A stretch of DNA of 64,000 bases from Listeria immobilis (GTDB lineage: Bacteria; Bacillota; Bacilli; Lactobacillales; Listeriaceae): positions 62,001 through 126,000 of the forward strand of contig NZ_JAASTZ010000008.1 of NCBI RefSeq assembly GCF_014322765.1, read 5' to 3'. Numbering within the stretch: position 1 is the stretch's first letter; each line of letters begins with the position of its first letter. The notes under the pieces are model-generated. The model was not told the DNA's origin, did no database searches, and saw only the letters and a list, made by a program, of their open reading frames with translations. Shown piece after piece: positions 1 through 9,414 of this stretch. The translations under genes and the position numbers were made by a program.

Positions 1-1839
1 GAGCATAAAACAGTAAGCGGAAAGTGGCGTATAAAAGGAACTAACCACACTTCCGAGGGAGCTTTCACCAACTGTATAAATGATAGCCATCGTTGAAACA
101 ACTACTTCTTTTGCAAGAAATCCTGGAATAAGAGTTGCACCAGCTTGCCAAGTTCCAAAACCAAGTGGAACAAGTAAAGGTGCAATTATACCACCGATAA
201 TAGCTAGGAAACTTTCACCCATTGGGACATCAAATCCAGATGGTCCGGCATAATTAAGTAACCAAATAACGACGGAACCAGCAAAAATAAATGTTCCAGC
301 TTTCCGTAAAAATCCTTTTCCTTTTTCCCATGTACTACGCCATAAAGTCTTAAGAGAAGGAAGACGATAAGGCGGAAGTTCAACAACAAAAACAGAATTA
401 TCTTTTTTAAGTAATGTTTTTGAAAGAATTTTAGTAACAATTAGGGCTATTAAAATACCGATAACATAAAGCGACAACACAACAAGTGCTTGATATTTCT
501 CAAAAAATACGCCCACAAAAAGTGCATAAACTGGAAGACGTGCGGAACAAGACATAAAAGGTGAAACGAGTATGGTTAGTGTTCGTTCCTTTGATTCTTC
601 AATGGATCTTGCCGCCATAATTCCCGGAACATTACAGCCAAAACCGATAATCATTGGAATGAATGCTTTACCATTTAGACCGAAAAGCTCCATTATCCGG
701 TCCATAACAACAGCTATTCGCGCCATATAGCCAGAGTCTTCTAAAACTGATATAAAGAAGAAAATGACAAGAATTTGTGGTACAAAGACGAGAACTCCAC
801 CAACACCTGCGATAATTCCGTCTGTAATCAAATCGATTATAAAGCCAGATGCACCAATAGTTGTTAAAGCAGAAGTTACCCAGTCAGTGAACGTACCGCC
901 AATAAAACCATCCAGTAAATCTGATAGCGGAGCACCAACCCAAGTAAAGGTTATTTGAAAGATTAACCACATAATTCCTAAAAAAAGAGGGATTCCTAAT
1001 AATTTATGGGTGAAGATTCTATCTAGCTTATCAGACAAAGGAGTGTCAGAATTGCGAGTATATTCAACTGCGGTTAAACAAATATCGTGAATATAATTGG
1101 CACGAATTTGATGGAAATGATTTTCTATATTGCCATCAAGTGCTTTATCAAGTTCGTTTCGAATAGTAATGAGTTGTTCGAAATTAGGAGTCATTTCTAA
1201 AAATTCTTCGGTAACTTCATTTTTAGAAAGAAATTGTACTGCTAGCCAGCGTGATTGTTTAGGCGCGATAACTCCTTTTGTTAATTCCATAATGGTACTA
1301 ATAGCTTTTTCCGCTAAATCTCCATATGGCAAAACAAGGGGAATTGCTGGAGCTACATGTTTTTCAGATAAAGTAGTAAGAATATCATCTGTACCTTTAC
1401 CTGATCTAGCAACGACTGGTAAAATGGGAATTCGTAATTTTCTCGCAAGATTTTGGATGTTTAAATGGATACCGCGTCCTGTCGCAACATCAATCATATT
1501 AAGGCCCATGACAACAGGCGCGCCAAACTCAAGTAATTGAATCGTTAAATTTAAGTTTCGCTCAATTTGCGAAGAATCGACAATATTTAACATACAATCA
1601 AATTTTTCTTCTAATAAAAAACGTGTAACAACTGTCTCGTCTCGGGAAATCGGATTTAAATCATAAACCCCTGGTAAATCAATTAGTTTACCCGTTTTTG
1701 AACGTAAAGTACCGACTTTCTTTTCAACCGTTACTCCGCTCCAGTTTCCAATATATTCATAGGAGCCAGTTAGTGCATTAAATAAAGAGGTTTTTCCTGT
1801 ATTCGGGTTTCCGAGTAAACAATAGGTGTTTTGACTCAT
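1..1839 (-). CDS. feoB: Ferrous iron transporter FeoB (C-terminus cut by window start)
   Basis: This is the large membrane GTPase that imports Fe(II). Reading the minus strand from ATG at 1839 gives 613 codons with no stop before the window edge, so the last stretch of the protein is missing. The N-terminal G domain shows a P-loop (GNPNTGKTS, about residues 9-17), the switch motif DLPGVYD and NMID for guanine specificity. Hydrophobic segments with the Gate-type signature ([17 protein letters not shown]) follow. The ATG overlaps the feoA stop by four bases (ATGA), so the two genes are translationally coupled. A Fur box lies upstream of feoA. Function is clear from sequence; iron regulation is inferred from the box. 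Confidence 0.96.
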   Translation of the reverse strand, partial: MSQNTYCLLGNPNTGKTSLFNALTGSYEYIGNWSGVTVEKKVGTLRSKTGKLIDLPGVYDLNPISRDETVVTRFLLEEKFDCMLNIVDSSQIERNLNLTIQLLEFGAPVVMGLNMIDVATGRGIHLNIQNLARKLRIPILPVVARSGKGTDDILTTLSEKHVAPAIPLVLPYGDLAEKAISTIMELTKGVIAPKQSRWLAVQFLSKNEVTEEFLEMTPNFEQLITIRNELDKALDGNIENHFHQIRANYIHDICLTAVEYTRNSDTPLSDKLDRIFTHKLLGIPLFLGIMWLIFQITFTWVGAPLSDLLDGFIGGTFTDWVTSALTTIGASGFIIDLITDGIIAGVGGVLVFVPQILVIFFFISVLEDSGYMARIAVVMDRIMELFGLNGKAFIPMIIGFGCNVPGIMAARSIEESKERTLTILVSPFMSCSARLPVYALFVGVFFEKYQALVVLSLYVIGILIALIVTKILSKTLLKKDNSVFVVELPPYRLPSLKTLWRSTWEKGKGFLRKAGTFIFAGSVVIWLLNYAGPSGFDVPMGESFLAIIGGIIAPLLVPLGFGTWQAGATLIPGFLAKEVVVSTMAIIYTVGESSLGSVVSSFYTPLSAYCFML

Positions 1840-2063
1840 CTGCGTTCCACCATTATGGCACAAGCATCACATTGCCGAATACTAATATATTGTCCCTTTG
1901 TCTCAAATGTACATGGTCCGCCGAATAATCCTTTTTGTTTGATACAAATTTCACAACCCTCATCGCAACCAAGTGCAAGTAAGCGGCGTTTAAGCATGGA
2001 ATTTTCTAGTTTAAACTCAGCAATGCGAACTTTATCACCGACGGCAGTTTCATTTAATTGCAT
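1836..2063 (-). CDS. feoA: Ferrous iron transport accessory protein FeoA
   Basis: A small cytoplasmic SH3-fold protein that assists FeoB. It has the typical FeoA opening ([12 protein letters not shown]) and the [12 protein letters not shown] segment. I use ATG at 2063 (75 aa). An in-frame TTG at 2069 would add two residues. The AGGAGG at 2075-2080 is 11 nt from the ATG and 5 nt from the TTG, so the start is not certain. It carries several cysteines, including a C-terminal RQCDAC, which suggests metal or redox contacts but is not proof. It is the first gene of the feoAB operon. Confidence 0.93.
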   Translation of the reverse strand: MQLNETAVGDKVRIAEFKLENSMLKRRLLALGCDEGCEICIKQKGLFGGPCTFETKGQYISIRQCDACAIMVERR

Positions 2064-2100
2064 AATCAAACAGGCCTCCTTTTAAATTATGTAATGAATA

Positions 2101-2115
2101 TGATAATCATTATCA
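2101..2115. promoter_or_regulatory. Fur box upstream of feoAB
   Basis: TGATAATCATTATCA is a perfect 7-1-7 inverted repeat and matches the classic Fur operator core of Firmicutes. It lies about 40 bp upstream of the feoA start. Repression of feoAB by Fur when iron is plentiful is the expected role, inferred from the match and the target genes. Confidence 0.9.
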
Positions 2116-2320
2116 ACTATGTTCATCTTATCACGAATATCTTTTAATATGAAGCTTTTTTTTCGATTTAATTATGTAAGTGGCAAAAAAGTATGATATA
2201 ACAGTAAAAAAATTCTTAAAAAGAGAGGGGAGTTTTTCTTAATATCATGCCTTTTTACGTCTGTATTGATACACGGAAATAAGTAGCAGTGCTGTTTTTA
2301 ATTGGTTTTTACCTATCAAG

Positions 2321-2372
2321 TTGCTTGTTTTTATAGTAAAATAGTATCTATAACATTTTATATTAATGGAGG
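2321..2372 (+). promoter_or_regulatory. Likely pta promoter and ribosome binding site
   Basis: TTGCTT (2321-2326) and TATCTA (2345-2350) are separated by 18 bp and could form a sigma-A promoter. GGAGG at 2368-2372 is the ribosome binding site for the ATG at 2383. Apart from this and the Fur box, the 313-bp gap between feoA and pta shows no gene. Confidence 0.45.
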
Positions 2373-2382
2373 AAAATAACAC

Positions 2383-3360
2383 ATGAGCGATTTATTTACG
2401 ACGATTAAAGGACAAGTTACTGGGAAAAATGTGCGAATTGTACTTCCAGAAGGTACGGATGAACGTATTGTTGGAGCTGCAGCACGTCTAAAAAAAGAAA
2501 ATATTGTTACACCAATTTTACTTGGAAATAAAAGTGAAGTAGAAGCTGTAGCAAAAGAAATCGGTGTTTCTATTGAAGGGATTGCTATTCACGAACCTGC
2601 AACAGATCCACTTTTTGATGAATTAGTGGCTGCATTTGTGGAACGTCGTAAAGGTAAAGCAACAGAAGAAGCTGCTCGTAAAATGCTTGCAGATCCAAAT
2701 TATTTTGGAACAATGCTAGTATACACGGGTAAAGCGGAAGGATTAGTAAGTGGTGCAGCTCATTCAACAGGCGATACAGTTCGTCCAGCGCTGCAAATTA
2801 TTAAAACAAAACCAGGCGTAAGTAAAGTGGCTGGAGCAATGATTATGGTTCGTGGAGAAGAGCGCTATTTATTCAGTGATGTAGCAATCAATATCGCACC
2901 AGTTGCAGCAGACTTGGCTGAAAATGCAATTGTTAGTGCAGAAACAGCGGCAATTTTTGGCATTGACCCGCGTGTTGCCATGTTAAGTTTCTCAACTAAA
3001 GGTTCCGCTAAATCTGATGAAACAGAAAAAGTAATAGAAGCAACGATACTTGCAAAAGAAAAAGCACCAGCGTTAACACTTGATGGTGAATTCCAATTTG
3101 ATGCGGCTTTTGTTCCAACTGTTGCAGAGAAAAAAGCACCTGGTTCCGTAATTAAAGGTGATGCAAATGTATTTATTTTCCCAAGTTTAGAAGCAGGAAA
3201 TATTGGTTATAAAATTGCTCAACGTTTAGGAAACTTTGAGGCTGTTGGTCCTATTTTACAAGGCTTAAACGCACCTGTTAATGACTTATCTCGTGGTTGT
3301 AATACAGATGATGTTTATAACTTAACATTAATTACAGCAGCACAAGCAGTTAATAAATAA
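2383..3360 (+). CDS. pta: Phosphate acetyltransferase
   Basis: This enzyme converts acetyl-CoA and phosphate to acetyl phosphate, the first step from pyruvate-derived acetyl-CoA to acetate and ATP. The 325-aa protein is the short, single-domain type without the regulatory N-terminus of enterobacterial Pta, as is usual in Firmicutes. Recognisable family segments are GLVSGAAHSTGDTVRPALQ (residues about 120-138) and the C-terminal NDLSRGCNTDDVYNL. It is a single-gene unit with a perfect terminator just after it. The name eutD is also used for this family in some annotations; nothing here points to ethanolamine use. Confidence 0.96.
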   Translation: MSDLFTTIKGQVTGKNVRIVLPEGTDERIVGAAARLKKENIVTPILLGNKSEVEAVAKEIGVSIEGIAIHEPATDPLFDELVAAFVERRKGKATEEAARKMLADPNYFGTMLVYTGKAEGLVSGAAHSTGDTVRPALQIIKTKPGVSKVAGAMIMVRGEERYLFSDVAINIAPVAADLAENAIVSAETAAIFGIDPRVAMLSFSTKGSAKSDETEKVIEATILAKEKAPALTLDGEFQFDAAFVPTVAEKKAPGSVIKGDANVFIFPSLEAGNIGYKIAQRLGNFEAVGPILQGLNAPVNDLSRGCNTDDVYNLTLITAAQAVNK

Positions 3361-3365
3361 TTAGC

Positions 3366-3404
3366 AAAAAGCAGTAGATTCGCTACAATCTACTGCTTTT
3401 TTTA
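3366..3404. terminator. Bidirectional terminator between pta and pdxT
   Basis: An 11-bp perfect stem (AGCAGTAGATT, 3370-3380, with its complement at 3387-3397) is flanked by an A-run and a T-run. It can therefore end pta on the plus strand and pdxST on the minus strand. Confidence 0.95.
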
Positions 3405-3968
3405 TACAATTTTTTCTAAAAAGTACCGCATCCAGCGATTATCATCCGTTAATTCAGGGTGGAAAGCTGTTACAAGAATATTAGCTTGTCTAGCTGCAAC
3501 GATTTTTTCATCCACTGTTGCTAATATAGTTACATCACTAGTTGCAGATACTAAGTAGGGGGCACGAATGAATATAGCTTCAAAGGGAGTAGGCCCAAAA
3601 ACATCTACAGATAAATCTGCTTCAAAACTTTCTTTTTGACGACCAAAACCATTTCGAACAGATACTGCATCCAGTAAACCTAAACTTTCTTCACCACTTT
3701 GCGTTTCCTTAGATAAGAGGACAAGTCCAGCACAAGTGCCAAAAATAGCTTTCCCTTCTTTAGCGAATGCTTGAATAGGCTCCATTAAATGATAATGCTT
3801 CATTATTTTGCGCATCGTTGTACTTTCTCCGCCAGGCAAAATAAGTCCATCTAGTCCAGCTAAATCATCTGCATGCTTTACTTTTTTTGCAAGAGCACCA
3901 GCGGATTCAATCATGCGAACATGTTCATCCACCGCTCCTTGAATTGCAAGAACACCAATTGTTTTCAT
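3402..3968 (-). CDS. pdxT: Pyridoxal 5'-phosphate synthase glutaminase subunit PdxT
   Basis: This class I glutaminase releases ammonia from glutamine and channels it to PdxS for pyridoxal phosphate synthesis. The 188-aa protein has the oxyanion-strand motif LPGGEST, the nucleophile cysteine in GTCAGL and the catalytic His-Glu pair in FHPEL. It directly follows pdxS on the minus strand, with one base between them, as in most PdxST operons. Confidence 0.97.
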   Translation of the reverse strand: MKTIGVLAIQGAVDEHVRMIESAGALAKKVKHADDLAGLDGLILPGGESTTMRKIMKHYHLMEPIQAFAKEGKAIFGTCAGLVLLSKETQSGEESLGLLDAVSVRNGFGRQKESFEADLSVDVFGPTPFEAIFIRAPYLVSATSDVTILATVDEKIVAARQANILVTAFHPELTDDNRWMRYFLEKIV

Positions 3969-3969
3969 C

Positions 3970-4857
3970 TTAAAAACTCCGATCTTGCATGCGATCTTCT
4001 GGATTTAGGCGGGATATTTCGATTCCTTTCATCGGAGAGCCTAGTTCTTTTGAAAGTTTTCCGATTAATTCATAGTCAGTATAATAAGTAGTTGCTTGGA
4101 CAATAGCGTTAGCAAATTTAGCTGGATTATCTGATTTGAAGATTCCTGAACCGACAAATACGCCATCTGCTCCGAGTTCCATCATTAAAGCAGCATCAGC
4201 CGGAGTAGCGATTCCACCAGCAGCAAAATTAACAACAGGCAGTTTACCAAGTGTTTTAATTTCTTTAATTAGTTCATAAGGCGCACCAAAATTTTTCGCA
4301 GCAACCATTAACTCATCATCTGTCATGCCTGCAATTTGGCGGATTTGGCCATTGACTTGACGCATATGACGTACAGCTTCTACAATATTACCTGTTCCGG
4401 GTTCTCCTTTAGTACGAAGCATGGCAGCACCTTCACCAATTCGACGTAATGCTTCACCAATATCACGACAGCCACAAACGAATGGAACAGTGAAATCAGA
4501 TTTTAATAAATGGAATTCGTCATCGGCAGGAGTTAATACTTCACTTTCATCAATATAATCAACACCCATTGCTTCTAAAACGCGTGCTTCTGTGATATGG
4601 CCAATACGTGCTTTTGCCATAACAGGAATTGAAACAGCATTCATAACTTCTTCAACAATACGAGGGTCAGCCATACGAGCTACTCCACCAGCTGCGCGAA
4701 TATCAGAAGGAACACGTTCAAGTGCCATAACAGCAACTGCACCAGCATCTTCGGCAATTTTTGCTTGTTCTGCATTTACTACATCCATAATGACGCCGCC
4801 TTTTTGCATTTGCGCCATTCCGCGTTTTACTCTGTCAGTACCAACTTTTTTTTCCAT
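3970..4857 (-). CDS. pdxS: Pyridoxal 5'-phosphate synthase lyase subunit PdxS
   Basis: PdxS builds pyridoxal phosphate from ribose 5-phosphate, glyceraldehyde 3-phosphate and ammonia; it forms the 12-subunit core around which PdxT docks. From ATG at 4857 the protein is 295 aa, the normal family length. A longer reading to 4959 is possible, but GGAGG at 4866-4870 supports the shorter start. The conserved lysine region [14 protein letters not shown] and the phosphate-binding [29 protein letters not shown] are intact. It is divergent from pdxR, its likely activator. Confidence 0.97.
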   Translation of the reverse strand: MEKKVGTDRVKRGMAQMQKGGVIMDVVNAEQAKIAEDAGAVAVMALERVPSDIRAAGGVARMADPRIVEEVMNAVSIPVMAKARIGHITEARVLEAMGVDYIDESEVLTPADDEFHLLKSDFTVPFVCGCRDIGEALRRIGEGAAMLRTKGEPGTGNIVEAVRHMRQVNGQIRQIAGMTDDELMVAAKNFGAPYELIKEIKTLGKLPVVNFAAGGIATPADAALMMELGADGVFVGSGIFKSDNPAKFANAIVQATTYYTDYELIGKLSKELGSPMKGIEISRLNPEDRMQDRSF

Positions 4858-4933
4858 ATTAATAACCTCCATCAACTTAATTGAAATTACCTGATTATTA
4901 TGATAAGATAAAACCCATTTCGTATAAACGGCC

Positions 4934-4961
4934 AATTGGATGTTTATTTCACCATCCAATT
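4934..4961. promoter_or_regulatory. Dyad in the pdxS-pdxR intergenic region, candidate PdxR operator
   Basis: AATTGGATG (4934-4942) and its exact reverse complement CATCCAATT (4953-4961) are separated by 10 bp. They lie in the 123-bp space between the divergent pdxS and pdxR starts. Binding by PdxR is inferred from position only. Confidence 0.55.
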
Positions 4962-4980
4962 TTAAATAGGGGGAAAGTGC

Positions 4981-6426
4981 ATGTGGCAGCTAAATTCAGT
5001 TTCTAAGTTACCGATTTATTTGCAGATTGTTGATTTAATTGAAACGAAAATCATGAATGGTGAACTTTTGCCAGAAGAAAAATTACCACCTGAAAGAAAA
5101 CTTGCTTCGATGTTTGGGGTAAATCGCTCTACAGTTGTGCGTGCATTAGATGAATTAACTGCACGTGCAGTCATCGTTAGAAAACAAGGAAGCGGGACTA
5201 TTGTAAATGCGGAAAAATGGGGACTTTTTGCAGGGCAGTCGACGAATTGGCGCCATTATTTAACGCAAGGAGGCTTTACGCCAACTGTACCTTATATGCG
5301 CCAAATTGGAATAACGGAGAAAAACCACTCAGATAAGATGCTTGATGCAGCAACCGGGGAACTTCCACTTGAAATGACGCCAAAATTAAAAACACCAAGC
5401 CTCTCATGGCAGTCATTTATTGCGGAAGAACAGTTAGAGGATGCGGCAGGTTATCAGCCACTTCGAGAGACAATTGAAAAACAAATGAAGGAATCGTATG
5501 GTTTAAATGTTAGACCAGAACAAATTTTGATAACGTCTGGAGCCCAGCAAGCCTTATTTCTTATTACACAATGCTTATTAAAACCTGGAGATGCTGTTGC
5601 AATAGAATCCCCTTCATACTTTTACTCTTTATCATTATTTCAATCTGCCGGGCTAAGGATTTTCGCTTTACCAATGGATTCAGAAGGCATAATTATTTCG
5701 GAATTAAAAGATTTATATCATAAACATCGGGTGAAAATGGTGTTTATCAACCCAACTTTCCAAAACCCAACTGGGCTAGTAATGAGCCTGCAAAGAAGAA
5801 AGGAACTCGTGCAAGTTTGTGCTCATCTGCAAATCCCAATTGTGGAAGATGATCCATTTTCGGAGCTTGCTGCATTAGATGAAAATATCCCAGTTCCACT
5901 TAAACAATTGGATATGGAAAATGTTTTATATATTGGTTCACTTTCAAAAATCATGGGTTCGACGACGCGGATTGGTTGGTTAATCGGTCCGGCTGCAGTT
6001 ATTGAACGACTAGCGCTTGCTAGAAATGAAATGGATTTTGGATTAAGTATTTTTCCACAAGTTTTAGCAAATGCTGTTTTAAATACAGCTGAATATGATG
6101 TGCATTTAAAGCAGTTGCAGCAAATTTTATTAGAGCGTAGGGACTATTTGATCAACGCTTTAGAAACAGTTTTGCCAAATGAACTAAGCTATCTGAAACC
6201 GGCGGGAGGTTTTCATTTATGGGTGCATTTGCCAGTAGCGTTTCGCTCAATTCGTGACTTCGATATTTTCGCGAAAAATAATTTACTCATTATGCCAGGA
6301 TTTTTATTTGGTATAAAAGAAACCATTATCCGTATTACCTTTGCTAGATTAGGTGAAAAAGAGGCTAACAAGGTAGCGGAAATTATAAAAAAAATAGTGA
6401 TAGAAAATAAATTATTTCATCAATAA
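4981..6426 (+). CDS. pdxR: MocR/GntR-type transcriptional regulator of B6 synthesis PdxR
   Basis: A 481-aa chimera typical of MocR regulators. The N-terminal winged helix of the GntR family (about residues 1-75, with [27 protein letters not shown]) is joined to an aminotransferase fold I domain that binds pyridoxal phosphate ([12 protein letters not shown], and the Schiff-base lysine in [15 protein letters not shown]). The domain senses pyridoxal phosphate rather than catalysing. It is divergent from pdxST, which fits the known role of PdxR as activator of pdxST and repressor of itself. ATG at 4981 follows AGGGGG. Confidence 0.93.
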   Translation: MWQLNSVSKLPIYLQIVDLIETKIMNGELLPEEKLPPERKLASMFGVNRSTVVRALDELTARAVIVRKQGSGTIVNAEKWGLFAGQSTNWRHYLTQGGFTPTVPYMRQIGITEKNHSDKMLDAATGELPLEMTPKLKTPSLSWQSFIAEEQLEDAAGYQPLRETIEKQMKESYGLNVRPEQILITSGAQQALFLITQCLLKPGDAVAIESPSYFYSLSLFQSAGLRIFALPMDSEGIIISELKDLYHKHRVKMVFINPTFQNPTGLVMSLQRRKELVQVCAHLQIPIVEDDPFSELAALDENIPVPLKQLDMENVLYIGSLSKIMGSTTRIGWLIGPAAVIERLALARNEMDFGLSIFPQVLANAVLNTAEYDVHLKQLQQILLERRDYLINALETVLPNELSYLKPAGGFHLWVHLPVAFRSIRDFDIFAKNNLLIMPGFLFGIKETIIRITFARLGEKEANKVAEIIKKIVIENKLFHQ

Positions 6427-6469
6427 AAAGTGCGCTAAAGCTGATTAAAAGCCTTAGTGCACTTTTTTT
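6426..6469 (+). terminator. Terminator after pdxR
   Basis: A stem between AAAAAGTGCGCTAA and TTAGTGCACTTTTT with minor mismatches, followed by a T-run, sits directly after the pdxR stop. Confidence 0.85.
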
Positions 6470-6524
6470 ATCTATTCTTCTAAAATCTTCTATTCTATAA
6501 TAAAAAGGACGCCCCAAAAATGGA

Positions 6525-6567
6525 TCATCACAAATAAATCTTTCTGCTAAAAGATAAGTTGTGATGA
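6525..6567 (+). promoter_or_regulatory. Large two-part dyad upstream of the PTS operon
   Basis: TCATCACAA (6525-6533) has an exact inverted copy TTGTGATGA (6559-6567). Nested inside is a second dyad, ATCTTT and AAAGAT, around a 6-nt loop. No T-run follows, so it is not a normal terminator. It may be an operator for the PRD regulator encoded next, or a leader RNA structure. The ribosome binding site (GGGAGGGG) and the operon start lie about 60 bp downstream. Confidence 0.5.
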
Positions 6568-6625
6568 ATGAGCATTTTTATGTAAGGGTTATCATTTACT
6601 ATTAAGTTAAGGGAGGGGAAAGTAG

Positions 6626-8632
6626 ATGGAACAGAATTGTAAGGAATTAATTACTTATCTGCTCTTGAATCGGCAAGTAAATCTTAGAAATGTTTCTAAA
6701 AACTTCAAAGTAACAAAAGAAGTAATCAGCGAACAAATTACACAAATAAACCATCTACTAAAGTCAGAACCAATATTAATTGACCATGATATGATTTTTG
6801 TCACAGATTTATGTAGGGAAGCATGTTATCGACTTTTAACAGCTGAGGAGCAACAGTTATTTTCGTTTTACGAGGTGAATATCAGGCGCAAACTTATCAT
6901 GATTAAACTATTGCTGCATAATCATTATATGTCACTAGGAGCACTTGCTGAGTACGTCTATGTAAGTAAAAATACAATGCTGACAGATGTTAAAAGTATT
7001 AAAGAAAATTTGCATGAGTTTGAAATCCAGTTAGATTATTCACGAAAAGATGGCTATGCAGTTTCTGGATCTGAATTTCTTATTCGAAATTTGCTTGCTG
7101 AACTAATTCGCGAAGTAGTCCAAACACCGTATGGTAAATTCGTCCTTGATGAAAAGAAAATCATCACTGTAAACGAAGCATATTTACTAAAAAAACGGCT
7201 AGAGAAAGTAGAAAGCAAACTGCAAATTACTTTTACGGATGAACAGGTAGAAGAGTTACCCTATATTCTTCATGGAATTATCAAACGTTCTAAAGTTACC
7301 GAAAAAAAATGGACTTTTAAAATTGAGATGTATGACATTAAAAACACCCGTGAATTCCCGATTATGAAGGAAATGTTTTGGGGGTATGATTTTTTAAGTG
7401 AAAATGACTTGCTTTACTTATCGTTGCAAGTACTTGCATCTAATTTAGTCGAATCGGCACTTCATTTCTCAGACAGTGAAGAAATTGCCTATGCGGTTGA
7501 TGAGTTTATCCGTTTACTTGAAATGTACTTTGCCATCGAAATAGTAAAGAAAAACGAGTTTAAAGAAAAAGTGATTTTACATGTCCGACCAGCGATTTAT
7601 CGAACAATTTTAGGTTTTCAAATTAATAATCCACTTAAAAAGCAGTTTATAAATGAATACACCCCAACATTTAATATTGTAAAAAAAGCTTCAAAACCGT
7701 TTGAAAAGCTGGTCGGTCATGCTTGGTCGGAGGAAGAAATCGTTTATCTTTCAATGATTGTACTTGGGTGGATGTATCAGATAGAAGAAACAGAACAACC
7801 TATTTTTCGGGCAGTGGTTCTTTGCAAAAGCGGAACATCTATTTCAAAGTTACTACTCGAAAACTTAAAAATGATGTTTCCGAATATTGATTTTCAAGGG
7901 GCTTATGCAGTCAGACAGTTAAATACGGTTGCAAGAGATATTGATTTTATTTTCACTACCGTACCAGTTCAAAGTGACGCGACGATTTTTGTTATTCCTT
8001 CCATTTTAAACAAAGAAAGCCGTCAGATTCTTCGAGAACAAGTAAAAAAAGCAATTGAAATGGATAGCCATAAAAAAACAAAAGAACTTCTCGCAATGTT
8101 AAAAGATGAAATCCCCGAAGAAAATATTCGTTTAGTTCAAGCTAAAGTAGAGTCTTTTTTTAGCAAAAAAGAAATAGCGGTGGAAAAACAAGAACCAGCA
8201 GAGCTACAAATTGAAGCTGGCCAAATTCATTTTTTAGAGAATAAGTCTAATTGGGAAGAATTGGTTCAAAAGGCATTTGCCCCTATGTTGGAGCGAGGAA
8301 CAGTTGACTTGTGCTACATCAGAACATGCGAAGAAATATTCTACCAAAATTATGAACAAATGATGATCGGTCCCAATGTTTATTTACCACATGCAAAACC
8401 AGCGCAAGGAGTAATAAAGCAAGATATTCAGTTAATGATTTTAAAAACAGCTGCTAAAACACCAGGAAAACAATTAGTCAAAATGATGATTGCGCTCGCA
8501 CCATCCGAACAAAATAAACATATTCCATTGTTACTAAAACTAAATGAAGTATTTTTACAACCAGAAAAATTGACAAAAATTGTTGCTTCTACTAATAAAC
8601 AAAAAATTGTTGAAATCCTTGAAAGGGGGTGA
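6626..8632 (+). CDS. PRD-containing PTS operon regulator (MtlR/LevR-like)
   Basis: This 668-aa protein is a transcription activator controlled by the phosphotransferase system. It has N-terminal helix-turn-helix segments (about 1-120), two PTS regulation domains (about 190-400), an EIIB-like domain with the phosphorylatable cysteine in VVLCKSGTSISKLL (about 398-411), and a C-terminal EIIA-like domain with a conserved histidine in YLPHAKP. The layout is that of DNA-binding activators such as MtlR/ManR, not of short RNA-binding BglG antiterminators, although annotation often uses the latter name. It is first in a seven-gene PTS operon and most likely controls that operon according to sugar supply. 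Confidence 0.88.
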   Translation: MEQNCKELITYLLLNRQVNLRNVSKNFKVTKEVISEQITQINHLLKSEPILIDHDMIFVTDLCREACYRLLTAEEQQLFSFYEVNIRRKLIMIKLLLHNHYMSLGALAEYVYVSKNTMLTDVKSIKENLHEFEIQLDYSRKDGYAVSGSEFLIRNLLAELIREVVQTPYGKFVLDEKKIITVNEAYLLKKRLEKVESKLQITFTDEQVEELPYILHGIIKRSKVTEKKWTFKIEMYDIKNTREFPIMKEMFWGYDFLSENDLLYLSLQVLASNLVESALHFSDSEEIAYAVDEFIRLLEMYFAIEIVKKNEFKEKVILHVRPAIYRTILGFQINNPLKKQFINEYTPTFNIVKKASKPFEKLVGHAWSEEEIVYLSMIVLGWMYQIEETEQPIFRAVVLCKSGTSISKLLLENLKMMFPNIDFQGAYAVRQLNTVARDIDFIFTTVPVQSDATIFVIPSILNKESRQILREQVKKAIEMDSHKKTKELLAMLKDEIPEENIRLVQAKVESFFSKKEIAVEKQEPAELQIEAGQIHFLENKSNWEELVQKAFAPMLERGTVDLCYIRTCEEIFYQNYEQMMIGPNVYLPHAKPAQGVIKQDIQLMILKTAAKTPGKQLVKMMIALAPSEQNKHIPLLLKLNEVFLQPEKLTKIVASTNKQKIVEILERG

Positions 8633-8639
8633 GCGGTAC

Positions 8640-9107
8640 GTGGATTACCATGATTTATTTCAAAAGGAGCTAACCCTGATAAATTCTACTTACCAAAATC
8701 AGGCAGAACTTTTTGAATGCACAAGTAAAATTTTAGAAAAAGAACAGTATGTAGAAGCGACTTTTAGAGAGGCAGTAACGGATAGAGAAGTCATTTTCCC
8801 TACTGGATTAGAAATGAACGGTATTAAAATAGCTATTCCTCATACAGATACTATTTATGTGAAACGGCCTTTTGTACTTGTGAACAAACTAGCTACCCCA
8901 ATCCCCTTTATTCAAATGGGAACGAGCGAGAAATGGATTAATGTGGAAGTTATTTTTATTCTTGGGATCAAACAACCGAAAAATCAAGTTCCACTGCTTT
9001 CAAGTATCATGGAAAAATTTATGGAAGCGTCATTTGTGGAACAGCTTAAGGAAATAAATGATAGTGCGATATTATGTGATTTTCTAAAAAAACAATTTGG
9101 AGAGTGA
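8640..9107 (+). CDS. PTS sugar transporter subunit IIA (galactitol/fructose type)
   Basis: Cytoplasmic phosphocarrier that passes phosphate from HPr to IIB. I place the start at GTG 8640 (155 aa), eight bases after the regulator stop and about 9 nt from AAAGGGGG. A longer reading would overlap the regulator by 53 bases and has no better site. The active histidine lies in IAIPHTD. The family is EIIA type 2 (fructose/mannitol/galactitol). It lies between the regulator and IIB, and its stop overlaps the upstream part of the IIB reading frame. Confidence 0.9.
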   Translation: MDYHDLFQKELTLINSTYQNQAELFECTSKILEKEQYVEATFREAVTDREVIFPTGLEMNGIKIAIPHTDTIYVKRPFVLVNKLATPIPFIQMGTSEKWINVEVIFILGIKQPKNQVPLLSSIMEKFMEASFVEQLKEINDSAILCDFLKKQFGE

Positions 9108-9112
9108 TTACA

Positions 9113-9388
9113 ATGAAAAAAGTTATCGTGGCATGTGGTTCAGGAGTAGCAACAAGTCAAACTGTGGCATCAAAAGTAGAAAGAATTTTAAAGGAAAGGG
9201 GAGTTCGTGCAACAGTAGAAGCAGTGGACATTAAGTCGCTAGATCAACATGTTAAAACAAGTGATGTGTATGTTGCAATTACAAAAGCAAATAAGGAGTA
9301 CGATATTCCAACACTTAATGGTATCGCCTTTTTGACTGGTATGGGAATGGAAGAAGAGACAGAAAAACTAATTAACGCCTTAAAATAA
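9113..9388 (+). CDS. PTS galactitol-type subunit IIB
   Basis: A 91-aa IIB phosphocarrier. The P-loop VACGSGVATSQT carries the phosphorylatable cysteine near the N-terminus, as in GatB. An in-frame GTG lies at 9104, but the ATG at 9113 is better placed behind GGAG. It transfers phosphate from IIA to the sugar bound by the next gene product. Confidence 0.9.
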   Translation: MKKVIVACGSGVATSQTVASKVERILKERGVRATVEAVDIKSLDQHVKTSDVYVAITKANKEYDIPTLNGIAFLTGMGMEEETEKLINALK

Positions 9389-9414
9389 CAAGCTAGATAA
9401 GGGAGCGTGGAAAA

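Noticed and set aside
764-1540. Plus-strand open frames inside feoB
   Set aside because: They are antisense to an intact, well-conserved FeoB frame and have no start support.
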